From Dryocola boscaweniae (GTDB lineage Bacteria; Pseudomonadota; Gammaproteobacteria; Enterobacterales; Enterobacteriaceae): DNA of 64,000 nucleotides. The notes below the pieces were generated by a model. It was not told the DNA's origin. It ran no database searches and saw only the letters and a list, made by a program, of their open reading frames with translations. The position numbers and the translations under genes were made by a program. Position 1 is the stretch's first letter. Each line of letters opens with the position of its first letter. Shown here piece after piece: positions 9,289 to 18,637 of this stretch. The DNA is taken from positions 62,001-126,000 of the forward strand of contig NZ_JALHAP010000078.1 of assembly GCF_025215095.1 (NCBI RefSeq). Reading direction: 5' to 3'.

Positions 9289-9744
9289 ATGTCGACACCC
9301 CCTAATAGCCACATTAGCTGGTTTAGCTTATTCGGCCGTGGCCAACATTATTCGAAGACCTGGCCCGTTGATAAACGCCTCGCGCCGGTCTTTGTCGAAA
9401 ACCGCGTCATACGCGCCACCCGTTTTGCGATCCGCTTTATGCCTCCGCTTGCCGTTTTCACGCTGACCTGGCAAATCGCCCTTGGCGGCCAGCTTGGTCC
9501 TGCCGTTGCTACCGCTTTGTTTGCCTGCAGCTTGCCAATGCAGGGCCTTTGGTGGTTGGGCAAGCGTTCCGTTACGCCGTTACCGCCAACTATTCTGCAC
9601 TGGTTCTATGAAGTGCGCGGTAAATTGCAGGAGTCGGGCCAGGCTTTAGCGCCGGTGGAAGGCAAGCCGGATTATCAGGCTCTGGCCGATGTGCTCAAGC
9701 GCGCGTTCAAACAGCTTGATAAAACTTTCCTGGATGATTTGTAA
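9289..9744 (+). CDS. yfbV: UPF0208 inner-membrane protein YfbV
   Basis: A 151-residue protein, the usual family length. Two adjacent hydrophobic segments (near residues 45-65 and 70-90, split by [15 protein letters not shown]) suggest a membrane hairpin with both tails cytoplasmic. The N-terminus is charged and aromatic ([20 protein letters not shown]), and the C-terminus is helical and acidic ([19 protein letters not shown]). In E. coli, YfbV has been reported to help limit the Ter macrodomain's organisation; its biochemical role is unknown. Same position as in E. coli, diverging from ackA. Confidence 0.93.
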   Translation: MSTPPNSHISWFSLFGRGQHYSKTWPVDKRLAPVFVENRVIRATRFAIRFMPPLAVFTLTWQIALGGQLGPAVATALFACSLPMQGLWWLGKRSVTPLPPTILHWFYEVRGKLQESGQALAPVEGKPDYQALADVLKRAFKQLDKTFLDDL

Positions 9745-9819
9745 AAGCAGGGCGGTTGCGCATATAAAAGAAGGCATACTTTTTAGCGGGATATATTCCT
9801 GCACTACAGGAGCTCTTAA

Positions 9820-10314
<495 letters not shown>

Positions 10315-10327
10315 GGGGATAAGTGTG

Positions 10328-10987
10328 GTGAAGTGTAAAGGTTTCTTGTTTGATTTGGATGGGACTCTGGTTGATTCCCTGCCAGCGGTTGAGCGTGCAT
10401 GGATAAACTGGGCGAAGCGCTTTGATATCTCTCCTGCAGAGGTACTGGGTTTTATCCACGGCAAGCAGGCGATTACTTCACTGCGTCATTTTATGGCGGG
10501 CGCGTCTGAAGAAGAGATCCAACAGGAGTTCTTAAGACTTGAGAAAATCGAGTCGGAAGACACCGACGGCGTCACGGCGCTTCCAGGGGCCGTTGAGCTG
10601 TTGACGCATCTGAACGAAGCGGGTATTCCCTGGGCAATCGTGACTTCCGGCTCTGTACCTGTTGCCGCAGCGCGCCGCCTGGCGGGTGGTTTGCCTGAGC
10701 CAGAGGTGTTCGTTACCGCAGAACGTGTGCCGCGCGGCAAGCCTGAGCCAGATGCTTATCTGCTTGGCGCGCAACTGCTGGGGCTTGAGCCTGAAGAGTG
10801 CGTTGTTGTGGAAGACGCTCCGGCGGGCGTGCTGTCAGGTCTTGCGGCCGGCTGCCATGTCATCGCGGTTAACGCGCCCGCGGACACGCCCCGTCTGGAG
10901 CACGTCGATTACGCATTACAATCGCTAACTGAACTGCTGATTCAAAAATTACCTGACGGCAGCGTGGAAGTGCTGAGAAAACACTAA
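10328..10987 (+). CDS. hxpA: Hexitol phosphatase A (HAD family, YfbT)
   Basis: A HAD phosphatase of 219 residues with FLFDLDGTLVDSLPAVERAW (motif I), VTSGS (motif II), RGKPEPDAYLLGAQLLGL (motif III) and VVEDAPAGVLSG (motif IV). E. coli HxpA dephosphorylates sugar and hexitol phosphates such as sorbitol-6-phosphate and 2-deoxyglucose-6-phosphate. The likely start is GTG, giving MKCKGFLFD as in E. coli MRCKGFLFD; a second GTG one codon earlier is equally placed behind GAGGGGAT. A strong terminator follows 13 bp after the stop. Confidence 0.93.
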   Translation: MKCKGFLFDLDGTLVDSLPAVERAWINWAKRFDISPAEVLGFIHGKQAITSLRHFMAGASEEEIQQEFLRLEKIESEDTDGVTALPGAVELLTHLNEAGIPWAIVTSGSVPVAAARRLAGGLPEPEVFVTAERVPRGKPEPDAYLLGAQLLGLEPEECVVVEDAPAGVLSGLAAGCHVIAVNAPADTPRLEHVDYALQSLTELLIQKLPDGSVEVLRKH

Positions 10988-11000
10988 TCACATGATTTAA

Positions 11001-11023
11001 CCCCGCATTTGCGGGGTTTTTTT
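11001..11023 (+). terminator. hxpA terminator
   Basis: CCCCGC/GCGGGG stem with a 4-nt loop followed by seven Ts, 13 bases after the hxpA stop codon. Classic Rho-independent form. yfbS must therefore have its own promoter or rely on read-through. Confidence 0.93.
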
Positions 11024-11071
11024 ATGGCATTCTTTGAGCATTCGGTTAACTTTTGGAAACAAGGAAGCGTT

Positions 11072-12904
11072 TTGAGCTCGGAATTGATTTGGGTATTGTC
11101 ACTGCTTGGTATCGCAGTTGTGCTGTTCGCCACCGGCAAGGTACGAATGGATGCCGTGGCGTTACTGGTGATTGTGGCTTTTGTCCTGAGCGATACGCTA
11201 ACGCTTAGCGAAGCTTTTTCCGGGTTCAGCGATCCCAACGTCATTCTGATTGCAGCGCTTTTTATTATCGGCGACGGCCTGGTTCGTACGGGCGTTGCGA
11301 CTAAAATGGGTTCCTGGCTGGTGGACGTTGCCGGCAGCAGCGAAACCAGAATGCTTGTTCTTCTGATGCTCACCGTCGCCGGATTAGGCGCCTTTATGAG
11401 CTCAACCGGCGTTGTCGCCATTTTCATTCCCGTCGTGCTCAGCGTTTCCATGCGCATGAAAACGGCTCCGTCACGCCTGATGATGCCCCTGAGCTTTGCC
11501 GGACTTATCAGCGGCATGATGACGCTGGTCGCAACGCCGCCTAACCTTGTGGTCAACAGCGAACTGCTGCGTGAAGGATTACAGGGGTTCAACTTTTTTA
11601 GCGTGACGCCTATAGGACTGGTTGTGCTCGTGCTGGGCATCCTTTATATGCTTTTTGCCAGGTTCGCACTTAACGGGCAGAGCAAAGAAGAGGGGAAAGA
11701 AAGCTGGAAGCGCCGTACTTTTCGTGACCTGATTAAGGAGTATCGTCTTACGGGCCGTGCTCGTCGCCTGACCATTCGCCCCGGCTCGCCGATGGTTGGC
11801 CACCGTCTTGATGATTTAAAACTGCGTGAGCGCTACGGCGCCAATGTGATTGGTCTTGAGCGCTGGCGTAAATTCCGTCGGGTGATAGTAAACGTCACCG
11901 GCGTAACCGAGTTCCGCGCCCGGGACGTGCTGCTGATTGATATGTCTGCATCCGATATCGATCTGCGTGAATTTTGCAGCGAACAGTGGCTTGAGCCGAT
12001 GATCCTGCGCGGGGAATATTTCTCTGACCAGGCGCTGGATGTGGGCATGGCGGAAGTATCGATGATCCCCGATTCGGAACTAATTGGACAGACGCTGCGC
12101 GAAATGAGTTTCCGTACCCGCTATGGGCTGAATGTTGTAGGCCTTAAGCGCAACGGCGAGGCGCTGGAAGGTCTGCTGGTGGATGAACCTCTCCAGCTTG
12201 GCGATATACTTCTTGTGGTCGGCGACTGGAAATTAATCAGCCAGTTGAACCAAAAAAGCCGCGATTTTTTAGTGCTCAATCTGCCGGTGGAAGAGGGCGA
12301 AGCGTCTCCGGCGCATAGCCAGGCGCCGCATGCCATTTTTTGTCTGGCATTAATGGTTGCCCTGATGCTGACCGATGAAATTCCTAACCCCATTGCGGCT
12401 ATCATTGCCTGCCTGTTGATGGGGAAATTCCGCTGCATCGATATGGAAAGCGCTTACAAAGCGATTCACTGGCCGAGCATTATTTTGATTGTCGGCATGA
12501 TGCCTTTTGCGCTTGCGCTGCAAAAAACCGGCGGGGTGGATTTGATTGTTAGCGGATTAATGAAGCTGGGCGGCGGGTACGGGCCTTATATTATGCTTGT
12601 GTGTTTATTTGTGATGTGCGCGGCCATTGGGCTGTTTATTTCCAATACCGCGACGGCGGTATTAATGGCGCCAATCGCGCTGGCGGCGGCGAAATCCATG
12701 GGTGTTTCGCCTTATCCATTTGCGATGATTGTGGCGCTTGCCGCATCCGCCGCCTTTATGACGCCGGTTTCCTCGCCGGTAAATACGCTGGTGCTGGGGC
12801 CGGGTAACTATAAATTCAGCGACTTTGTGAAACTGGGCGTGCCGTTTACCGTTATCGTGATGGTTGTGAGCGTAGTGATGGTGCCGATGCTGTTTCCTTT
12901 TTAA
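11072..12904 (+). CDS. yfbS: SLC13/DASS-type anion transporter with two RCK_C domains (YfbS)
   Basis: The start is best placed at a TTG ([12 protein letters not shown]) with AAGGA seven bases before it. This gives 610 residues, the E. coli YfbS length; the frame is open further upstream but runs through the preceding terminator. Two blocks of hydrophobic helices (1-205 and 405-610) flank two soluble TrkA-C/RCK_C domains (near 230-300 and 320-395, [20 protein letters not shown] and [20 protein letters not shown]). The repeated [19 protein letters not shown] and [11 protein letters not shown] segments fit the divalent-anion:sodium symporter family. Substrate unknown; a sulfate-like or dicarboxylate ion is plausible. 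Confidence 0.9.
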   Translation: MSSELIWVLSLLGIAVVLFATGKVRMDAVALLVIVAFVLSDTLTLSEAFSGFSDPNVILIAALFIIGDGLVRTGVATKMGSWLVDVAGSSETRMLVLLMLTVAGLGAFMSSTGVVAIFIPVVLSVSMRMKTAPSRLMMPLSFAGLISGMMTLVATPPNLVVNSELLREGLQGFNFFSVTPIGLVVLVLGILYMLFARFALNGQSKEEGKESWKRRTFRDLIKEYRLTGRARRLTIRPGSPMVGHRLDDLKLRERYGANVIGLERWRKFRRVIVNVTGVTEFRARDVLLIDMSASDIDLREFCSEQWLEPMILRGEYFSDQALDVGMAEVSMIPDSELIGQTLREMSFRTRYGLNVVGLKRNGEALEGLLVDEPLQLGDILLVVGDWKLISQLNQKSRDFLVLNLPVEEGEASPAHSQAPHAIFCLALMVALMLTDEIPNPIAAIIACLLMGKFRCIDMESAYKAIHWPSIILIVGMMPFALALQKTGGVDLIVSGLMKLGGGYGPYIMLVCLFVMCAAIGLFISNTATAVLMAPIALAAAKSMGVSPYPFAMIVALAASAAFMTPVSSPVNTLVLGPGNYKFSDFVKLGVPFTVIVMVVSVVMVPMLFPF

Positions 12905-12907
12905 TGC

Positions 12908-12940
12908 ACGGGCGGCGGCTCAGGCCTTAACCCGACCTAC
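12908..12940. repeat. REP-like palindrome in the yfbS/yfbR convergent gap
   Basis: The end TTAACCCGACCTAC and the GGCGGCGGCTCAGGCC block resemble the REP unit seen more completely at 59191-59221 (reverse complement ends TTACCCGACCTAC). The GTAGG end of the unit overlaps the TAG stop of yfbR. A single, degenerate copy. Confidence 0.55.
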
Positions 12941-13536
12941 AACGGGGAATCCTGGCTAATCTCATCAAGCGAAAGCTGGAAGCTTGGCACGAACACGTGC
13001 ATGAAATAGTCCATCTCTTCGCTGTGACGGTCGGCCAGCGTTTTCTCAAGTCGGCTTTTCGCCAGCAAGAATTCATTATTCCCGGCGGATAACTCCTCCA
13101 GACATTTCAGGTACGCGCATAGCGCATCCGCCTGTTTAACGACGGCTTTTTCTTCATCGCTGCACTGATGTTCATCAATCAGCGGCGCCCAGATATCCCG
13201 CAGTTCTTCTGGCACCATATCGATTAATTTTTGCTGGGCAATCTTCTCGATGGCTTTGTATTCATGAGCAATTTGCGAATTAAAGTATTTTACCGGCGTC
13301 GGGAGATCGCCGGTCAGCACTTCGCTGGCGTCATGGTACAAAGCCAGCAGCGCAATGCGTTCGGCGTTCAGGTTGCCGTTGAATTTACGGTTTTTGATCG
13401 CAGCAAGGGCATGAGCGACCATCGCGACCTGAAGGCTGTGTTCCGACACGTTTTCAGTACGCACGTTGCGCATTAGCGGCCAACGGTTGATGAGTTTCAG
13501 GCGGGAAAGATGGGCGAAGAAATGGCTTTGACTCAT
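12937..13536 (-). CDS. yfbR: 5'-deoxynucleotidase (HD domain)
   Basis: A 199-residue HD-domain phosphohydrolase that removes phosphate from deoxynucleoside 5'-monophosphates, a role in deoxynucleotide balance, with dUMP supply in E. coli. The metal ligands are at the E. coli positions: His33 (SEHSLQ), His68-Asp69 (LYHDASE) and Asp137 (KQADAL). The C-terminal [11 protein letters not shown] is intact even though its stop codon is shared with a REP-like repeat. Convergent with yfbS, with 32 bp between stops, and downstream of alaA on the opposite side. Confidence 0.96.
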   Translation of the reverse strand: MSQSHFFAHLSRLKLINRWPLMRNVRTENVSEHSLQVAMVAHALAAIKNRKFNGNLNAERIALLALYHDASEVLTGDLPTPVKYFNSQIAHEYKAIEKIAQQKLIDMVPEELRDIWAPLIDEHQCSDEEKAVVKQADALCAYLKCLEELSAGNNEFLLAKSRLEKTLADRHSEEMDYFMHVFVPSFQLSLDEISQDSPL

Positions 13537-13582
13537 GGATGCACCTGGTCTTTAGCAAAGAAAACCATTGTGCGAGGAGAAA

Positions 13583-13606
13583 GGGGAAGATGCAAACATC
13601 TTCCCC
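13583..13606 (-). terminator. alaA terminator
   Basis: A perfect 10-bp stem (GGGGAAGATG/CATCTTCCCC, 4-nt loop) lies 10 bases past the alaA stop. On the - strand it is followed by TTTCTCC, a modest T-run. Confidence 0.75.
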
Positions 13607-13615
13607 GGCAAAGAT

Positions 13616-14830
13616 TTACTGGTGATAGTGGCCGAGGAATCGCCCAAGCTTGTTGATGGACATTTCTAATTCATCCACGCGTGGGAGCGTCACGATACGG
13701 ACATGATCGGGCCACGGCCAGTTAAATGCCGTTCCCTGCACCAGCAGCACTTTCTCCTGCAGCAGGAAATCGAGCACCATCTTCTGGTCGTCGTGAATGT
13801 TAAAGCGTTTCGCGTCGATTTTCGGGAACATATACAGCGCGCCGCGAGGTTTTACGCAGGAAACGCCCGGAATGTCGTTGATCAGTTCCCACGCCCGGTT
13901 ACGCTGCTCATAGAGACGGCCGCCCGGCACGATAAATTCGCTGATGCTCTGATAGCCGCCAAGCGCGGTTTGAATAGCGTGCTGCGCCGGAACATTGGCG
14001 CACAATCGCATTGAGGCCAGCATTTCCAGCCCTTCAATATAGCCTTTGGCATGCTTCTTCGGCCCGCTCAGAACCATCCAGCCCTGACGGAAACCGGCCA
14101 CGCGATAAGTTTTGGACAGGCCATTGAAGGTGATGGTTAACAGGTCCGGCGCAAGCGTTGCGATGGAGATATGCTCTGCTTCGTCATAGAGGATTTTGTC
14201 GTAAATCTCATCGGCAAAAATAATGAGGTTATGCTGACGAGCCAGCTCCACGATTTCCATCAGTAATGCTTTTGAATACACCGCACCGGTTGGGTTATTC
14301 GGGTTGATTATCACAATGCCGCGAGTGCGCGGGGTGATTTTGGCGCGTATATCATCCAGATCCGGGAACCAGTCGGCGGATTCATCACAAAGATAATGTA
14401 CCGCTTTACCGCCGGAGAGCGACACGGCTGCTGTCCACAATGGGTAATCTGGTGCGGGAACCAGCATTTCATCGCCGCTGTTAAGCAGCGCCTGCATCGA
14501 CTGAACAATCAGTTCAGAAACGCCGTTGCCAATGTAGATATCTTCAACGGTCACATCCCGCATGCCCCGCGCCTGATAGTGCTGCATGATGGCCTTGCGT
14601 GCGGAGTACAAGCCTTTTGAGTCGCAATATCCCTGCGCTGTAGGTAGGTTGCGAATCACATCGACAAGGATTTCATCCGGGGCTTCAAAACCAAACGGGG
14701 CGGGGTTGCCGATGTTCAGTTTAAGCACTTTATTGCCTTCTTCTTCCAGGCGTTTCGCCTCTTTGAGAACAGGGCCACGGATGTCATAACAGACATTATC
14801 TAATTTGCTGGATTTTTCGATAGGGGACAT
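13616..14830 (-). CDS. alaA: Glutamate-pyruvate (alanine) aminotransferase
   Basis: A PLP-dependent class I aminotransferase of 404 residues that makes L-alanine from pyruvate and glutamate in the cytoplasm. Seen are NPNNPTGAVY near 176 (cofactor Asn), ADEIYDKILYD near 206 (Asp/Tyr pair), and LSKTYRVAGFRQGW near 238 with the PLP lysine and phosphate-binding Arg. It diverges from the long gap before lrhA, as in E. coli. Its leader contains a perfect 8-bp hairpin 24 bases before the ATG. In E. coli the gene answers to leucine/Lrp, but no such site can be assigned here. Confidence 0.96.
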   Translation of the reverse strand: MSPIEKSSKLDNVCYDIRGPVLKEAKRLEEEGNKVLKLNIGNPAPFGFEAPDEILVDVIRNLPTAQGYCDSKGLYSARKAIMQHYQARGMRDVTVEDIYIGNGVSELIVQSMQALLNSGDEMLVPAPDYPLWTAAVSLSGGKAVHYLCDESADWFPDLDDIRAKITPRTRGIVIINPNNPTGAVYSKALLMEIVELARQHNLIIFADEIYDKILYDEAEHISIATLAPDLLTITFNGLSKTYRVAGFRQGWMVLSGPKKHAKGYIEGLEMLASMRLCANVPAQHAIQTALGGYQSISEFIVPGGRLYEQRNRAWELINDIPGVSCVKPRGALYMFPKIDAKRFNIHDDQKMVLDFLLQEKVLLVQGTAFNWPWPDHVRIVTLPRVDELEMSINKLGRFLGHYHQ

Positions 14831-14854
14831 GGAGCTTCGACCTTAAATGTGAGC

Positions 14855-14878
14855 GTTGCTTCCTGCCGTGGAAGCAAC
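14855..14878 (-). other. Hairpin in the alaA leader
   Basis: GTTGCTTC/GAAGCAAC, a perfect 8-bp stem with an 8-nt loop, ends 24 bases before the alaA ATG. It has no T-run and does not cover the start codon. Confidence 0.5.
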
Positions 14879-15697
14879 CAGGCACCAATGTACTCCTGGC
14901 CGATGCAGATTTGAACCCAAACGAAGCGCTTCAGAGCAATTTATCTTCAGCAGGATGTAAACAAAAAAGGGGCGATTAATTTTGTTTTTTAGTGGTTGGT
15001 ATTGTGTTGTGTGTTTTTAGTGGCTTAAAGTTCCGGGTTAGTGTTTTAAGAGAGAATTTATATTCTGTCTTATACCGGGCTGTAAAGCGCGTGCTTCTGT
15101 TGGCCAAAAGATCCACTTTGGAAATGTATAAGCAAGAACTAATAAACATGCGTGTTACGCGAGCCGGCAATAGCGGGTGGTTAAAGAGATGTTTATAAAC
15201 GTAGTCGGAATTGTAATTAATATATACCCTGGAAATTATTAAGCAGTTTTTATTATAGCGTGTGACAATTAACAATGCGCCAGGAATAAGTCTGTCCGAA
15301 AAGCTTAAAAAAGAGAATGCGATCAGATAATGCGCATTTGATCTTATAAATCAAGGTAATTTGCGGTAAGATACGCTGCCTGACAGGTTTTTTTAAAAGC
15401 TGTCAATTTCAGTAACGCCGTGCTTTATAAGGTATTAACAGGTATTTTTGTTCGCCCTGTTAGCGCCGGTCTCAACCTTCTGAATGATGGTTTCTCAGCG
15501 CCTTACCCTGTAGGCGATCGCAGAGAATAAATAAGGCCAGATTTTGAAGCGGGATTTATAAGCGTTGCTTAGCGTTAAATTAATTGACTGGTATGACAAG
15601 CTATTGGTTTGTATGTTGTATTAGCCATAGCAATATCCCGATGGGTGAGCTTCACATAATTGATCCGCCCTGCAGGAAAAATAAAATATTAAAAAAA

Positions 15698-15745
15698 CAG
15701 AACTACAGTCTCTAAAAAGAGCATGAACTCTTAAGAGATGTTCTG
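15698..15745 (+). other. Nested stem-loop in the lrhA leader
   Basis: Three nested pairings share one axis: CAGAAC/GTTCTG outside, TCTC/GAGA in the middle, and AAGAG/CTCTT around the loop CATGAA. It lies 85 bases before the lrhA ATG. There is no T-run, so a control or stability element is more likely than a terminator. Confidence 0.5.
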
Positions 15746-15830
15746 TAAATGGAATTGCTTTATCTCTTTGATAAATCACAGCAATAGAACTAAGGCAGAC
15801 TCGCAAGAGCAACCTAATAGTGAAAAAATT

Positions 15831-16766
15831 ATGATTAACGCAAATCGCCCGATACTTAATCTCGACCTCGATCTGCTGAGAACTTTTGTTGCGGTCGCCG
15901 ATCTTAATACGTTTGCGGCAGCCGCAGCAGCGGTGTGCCGTACCCAATCCGCAGTCAGCCAACAGATGCAACGCCTTGAGCAACTGGTTGGAAAAGAGCT
16001 CTTTGCGCGTCATGGCCGTAACAAGCTGTTGACTGAACACGGCATTCAGCTATTGGGATATGCGCGCAAAATCCTGCGTTTTAACGACGAGGCCTGTACT
16101 TCGCTGATGTTCAGCAACCTGCAAGGCGTGCTGACCATCGGGGCCTCTGATGAAACCGCAGATACCATTCTTCCCTTTCTTCTAAACAGAGTGAGCTCCG
16201 TTTACCCTAAACTGGCGTTGGATGTACGAGTCAAACGTAATCCTTTCATGATTGAAATGCTCAATCAGCAGGAAGTTGATTTGGTTGTCACCACTTCAAA
16301 GCCCGCCCATTTTGATTCAATTGTCCTGCGTACTTCGCCAACTTTATGGTACTGCGCGGCAGATTATGTCTTTCAGAAAGGGGAGGCCGTGCCGCTGGTT
16401 ATGCTCGACGATCCGAGCCCGTATCGCGACATGATGCTTGAACACCTTAATGCGGAGCATATTCCGTGGCGCATCTCTTATGTCGCATCGACGCTTGCCG
16501 CGGTCAGGGCTGCAGTAAAAGCCGGTCTCGGCGTTACTGCCAGACCCGTGGAGATGATGAGCCCGGAACTGCGGGTATTGGGCTCGGCTGACGGCCTTCC
16601 TGTTATGCCGGACACGCATTACCTGCTTTGCCGTAATCCGCAGACGAATAACGAACTGGCGCAGGCCATTTTCACCGCGATGGAAAACAACCCAAACCCT
16701 TATAATTACGCGGTAGCCTCAAATGAAGGGGACGATCCTTTGCTGGTTGAGGGCGGAATAGAGTAG
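15831..16766 (+). CDS. lrhA: LysR-type transcriptional regulator LrhA
   Basis: A LysR-family DNA-binding protein of 311 residues. In E. coli it represses flhDC, so motility, and fimbriae. It has an N-terminal winged helix ([20 protein letters not shown], then [20 protein letters not shown], the recognition helix) and a two-lobed effector domain from about 100. The start [14 protein letters not shown] matches E. coli; the frame is open 31 codons upstream but this adds leader-like sequence. Between the two N-terminal helices lies an alanine run (FAAAAAAV). The last 50 residues diverge more than the rest. A strong terminator follows, separating it from nuo. Confidence 0.95.
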   Translation: MINANRPILNLDLDLLRTFVAVADLNTFAAAAAAVCRTQSAVSQQMQRLEQLVGKELFARHGRNKLLTEHGIQLLGYARKILRFNDEACTSLMFSNLQGVLTIGASDETADTILPFLLNRVSSVYPKLALDVRVKRNPFMIEMLNQQEVDLVVTTSKPAHFDSIVLRTSPTLWYCAADYVFQKGEAVPLVMLDDPSPYRDMMLEHLNAEHIPWRISYVASTLAAVRAAVKAGLGVTARPVEMMSPELRVLGSADGLPVMPDTHYLLCRNPQTNNELAQAIFTAMENNPNPYNYAVASNEGDDPLLVEGGIE

Positions 16767-16802
16767 GTTTACGCGCTTCGTTAGTAACAAAATGTTAACT
16801 GT

Positions 16803-16848
16803 AAAAACGGGCCGCTGAAGAGATTATTTGCTTCAGCGGCCCGTTTTT
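16803..16848 (+). terminator. lrhA terminator
   Basis: A perfect 18-bp stem (arms 16803-16820 and 16831-16848) that ends in a T-run, 36 bases after the lrhA stop. One of the strongest hairpins in the window. Confidence 0.95.
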
Positions 16849-17396
16849 TATGCATTTTAGCTTTTTGCGCCCGGATTGGCTAAAAAAGCTTCTTTCAAAC
16901 AACACCTTAGGCCGTAGCGTTTCGTTTTGCTTCTTCCTTGCCCTTACTACCAAAAGCTGTAAGGGAATGTTAAAAAACAGGCGGGAATGTTGCTTCTTTT
17001 TGAGGTGAATTAACAAAAGCGTGTCTCAGATCAAGAAAATACTCCCAATGAGGGGGAGGAATAGTTGAGATTTCCTGCCAAAATAGAGGGGTTGTATAAA
17101 TTTTTCCACACTACGGACACGATTCACCACCATTTAAATCGGGTTAATAACCTTACGTCACCGGGTTTTAACGCATTAAATGTTAATGAAATGAAGTCAA
17201 TGTAAACTAGTGTGTGGATACTTTTGTTAAAGTTGACAAAAGGTTATAGAAAGGAGTAAAAAACCCCATCAATTTGCTGGTAAATTTCTGATTCCCGGCA
17301 GTTATTGTAAGGTTATTTGTTCCTCCCCATGAATCGATGTGGTGTTCATCTGCCAGCAAGAGCAGAGATTTTGGCGCCACTTTTGATGAGTAAGCA
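16849..17396 (+). promoter_or_regulatory. nuo operon promoter region with an ArcA-like box
   Basis: About 550 gene-free bases precede nuoA. GTTAATGAAATGAAG (17182-17196) matches 11 of 15 positions of the recalled ArcA box GTTAATTAAATGTTA, which fits ArcA repression of nuo known in E. coli. A TTGACA hexamer at 17233-17238 could be a -35 element, but no good -10 sits 17 bp downstream. The transcription start cannot be fixed from sequence. Confidence 0.45.
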
Positions 17397-17843
17397 ATGA
17401 GTATGTCAACATCCACTGAAGTTATCGCTCATCACTGGGCGTTCGCTGTCTTTCTTATTGTTGCCATTGGCCTGTGTTGCGTAATGCTGCTCGGGGCATG
17501 GTTCCTTGGCGGGAGAGCCCAGGGCCGGCACAAGAACACCCCCTTCGAGTCAGGTATTGACTCCGTTGGTTCCGCGCGTTTACGCCTTTCCGCTAAGTTT
17601 TACCTGGTGGCCATGTTCTTCGTTATCTTCGACGTGGAAGCCCTGTATCTCTATGCCTGGTCTACTTCCATTCGAGAAAGTGGCTGGATTGGTTTCGTGG
17701 AAGCCGCAATTTTCATTTTAGTGCTACTGGCTGGTCTGGTGTATCTGGTGCGTATTGGCGCGCTCGATTGGACTCCTGCGCGTTCACGCCGTGTCCAAAT
17801 CAACCCGGAAACAGAAAGTAGAACTCAACGTCATACGCGCTAA
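17397..17843 (+). CDS. nuoA: NADH:quinone oxidoreductase subunit A
   Basis: First gene of the complex I operon. A 148-residue inner-membrane subunit with three transmembrane helices (near 15-36, 68-90, 98-120) and the conserved loop [20 protein letters not shown], which sits near the quinone entrance and forms the A/H/J interface. [11 protein letters not shown] in helix 2 carries the conserved acidic pair. The C-terminal tail differs from E. coli. nuoB follows after 15 bp. Confidence 0.97.
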   Translation: MSMSTSTEVIAHHWAFAVFLIVAIGLCCVMLLGAWFLGGRAQGRHKNTPFESGIDSVGSARLRLSAKFYLVAMFFVIFDVEALYLYAWSTSIRESGWIGFVEAAIFILVLLAGLVYLVRIGALDWTPARSRRVQINPETESRTQRHTR

Positions 17844-17858
17844 CAGCGAGGCAATAAG

Positions 17859-18536
17859 ATGGACTATACGCTCACCCGCATAGACCCCAACAACGGTGAG
17901 AATGACCGTTATCCCCTGCAAAAACAGGAAATCGTAACCGATCCTCTTGATCAAGAAATTAACCGTAGCGTGTACATGGGCAAGCTCGAACATGCGCTGC
18001 ACGACATGGTTAACTGGGGGCGTAAAAACTCAATTTGGCCTTATAACTTTGGCCTTTCATGCTGCTACGTTGAGATGGTGACCTCGTTTACCGCCGTGCA
18101 TGACGTGGCACGTTTTGGTGCAGAGGTTCTGCGCGCGTCGCCTCGTCAGGCTGATCTGATGGTGATTGCCGGCACTTGCTTCACCAAAATGGCTCCGGTT
18201 ATTCAGCGTCTTTATGATCAGATGCTTGAACCTAAATGGGTTATCTCCATGGGCGCTTGCGCAAACTCTGGCGGCATGTACGACATCTACTCTGTCGTGC
18301 AGGGCGTGGATAAATTCCTGCCGGTTGATGTTTACATCCCGGGGTGCCCGCCGCGTCCAGAAGCCTACATGCAGGCGCTGATGCTGCTGCAAGAGTCAAT
18401 TGGTAAAGAACGTCGCCCGCTGTCGTGGGTGGTTGGCGATCAGGGCGTTTATCGCGCCAATATGCAATCAGAGCGCGAGCGTAAACGCGGCGAACGAATT
18501 GCTGTGACCAACCTGCGGACACCAGACGAGATTTAA
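17859..18536 (+). CDS. nuoB: NADH:quinone oxidoreductase subunit B (N2 cluster)
   Basis: A 225-residue peripheral-arm subunit holding the terminal 4Fe-4S cluster N2 that passes electrons to quinone. Ligands visible: adjacent cysteines in LSCCYVEM, then AGTCFTKM and [10 protein letters not shown]. Compared with E. coli from memory it has a few extra residues around [13 protein letters not shown], just before the conserved [13 protein letters not shown]. An 89-bp gap with a stem-loop separates it from nuoC, so this junction is looser than others in the operon. Confidence 0.97.
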   Translation: MDYTLTRIDPNNGENDRYPLQKQEIVTDPLDQEINRSVYMGKLEHALHDMVNWGRKNSIWPYNFGLSCCYVEMVTSFTAVHDVARFGAEVLRASPRQADLMVIAGTCFTKMAPVIQRLYDQMLEPKWVISMGACANSGGMYDIYSVVQGVDKFLPVDVYIPGCPPRPEAYMQALMLLQESIGKERRPLSWVVGDQGVYRANMQSERERKRGERIAVTNLRTPDEI

Positions 18537-18548
18537 TTTGCGCCTGTA

Positions 18549-18599
18549 GTCAGTAAGAAATGCCTTCGCATATCAATAATATTAGCGCGAAGCACTGAC
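18549..18599 (+). other. Bulged stem-loop between nuoB and nuoC
   Basis: GTCAGT at 18549-18554 pairs with ACTGAC at 18594-18599; inside it, GC and TTCGC pair with GCGAA and GC after a 7-nt and a 1-nt bulge on the 5' side. No T-run follows. It fills most of the 89-bp gap and ends before the nuoC ribosome site. Confidence 0.5.
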
Positions 18600-18637
18600 C
18601 GACAGTCACCACAGAACCATTTGCAATGGTGAGAAAT

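Larger units (their letters stand above)
14831..15830. promoter_or_regulatory. ~1 kb gene-free region between alaA and lrhA
   Basis: AT-rich with no convincing gene: the frames of 60-140 codons here have no good ribosome site and low-complexity products. Structures seen: an alaA-leader hairpin (14855-14878), a near-palindrome TTGATCTTATAAATCAA (about 15338-15354), a TGACAG/CTGTCA repeat around a T-run (15381-15405), and a nested stem-loop near lrhA (15698-15745). The size fits a distant lrhA promoter and a long lrhA leader. The alaA promoter must lie at the left end. Confidence 0.6.

Noticed and set aside
14976..15275. A 99-codon frame on the - strand in the alaA-lrhA gap.
   Set aside because: Composition matches AT-rich non-coding DNA, and no ribosome site precedes it.
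15338..15354. TTGATCTTATAAATCAA as an FNR site.
   Set aside because: The half-sites TTGAT/ATCAA are separated by seven bases, not the four FNR needs.
16795..17016. A 73-codon frame on the - strand over the lrhA terminator.
   Set aside because: It includes a perfect intrinsic terminator stem, and its product is lysine/phenylalanine-rich with no start signal.
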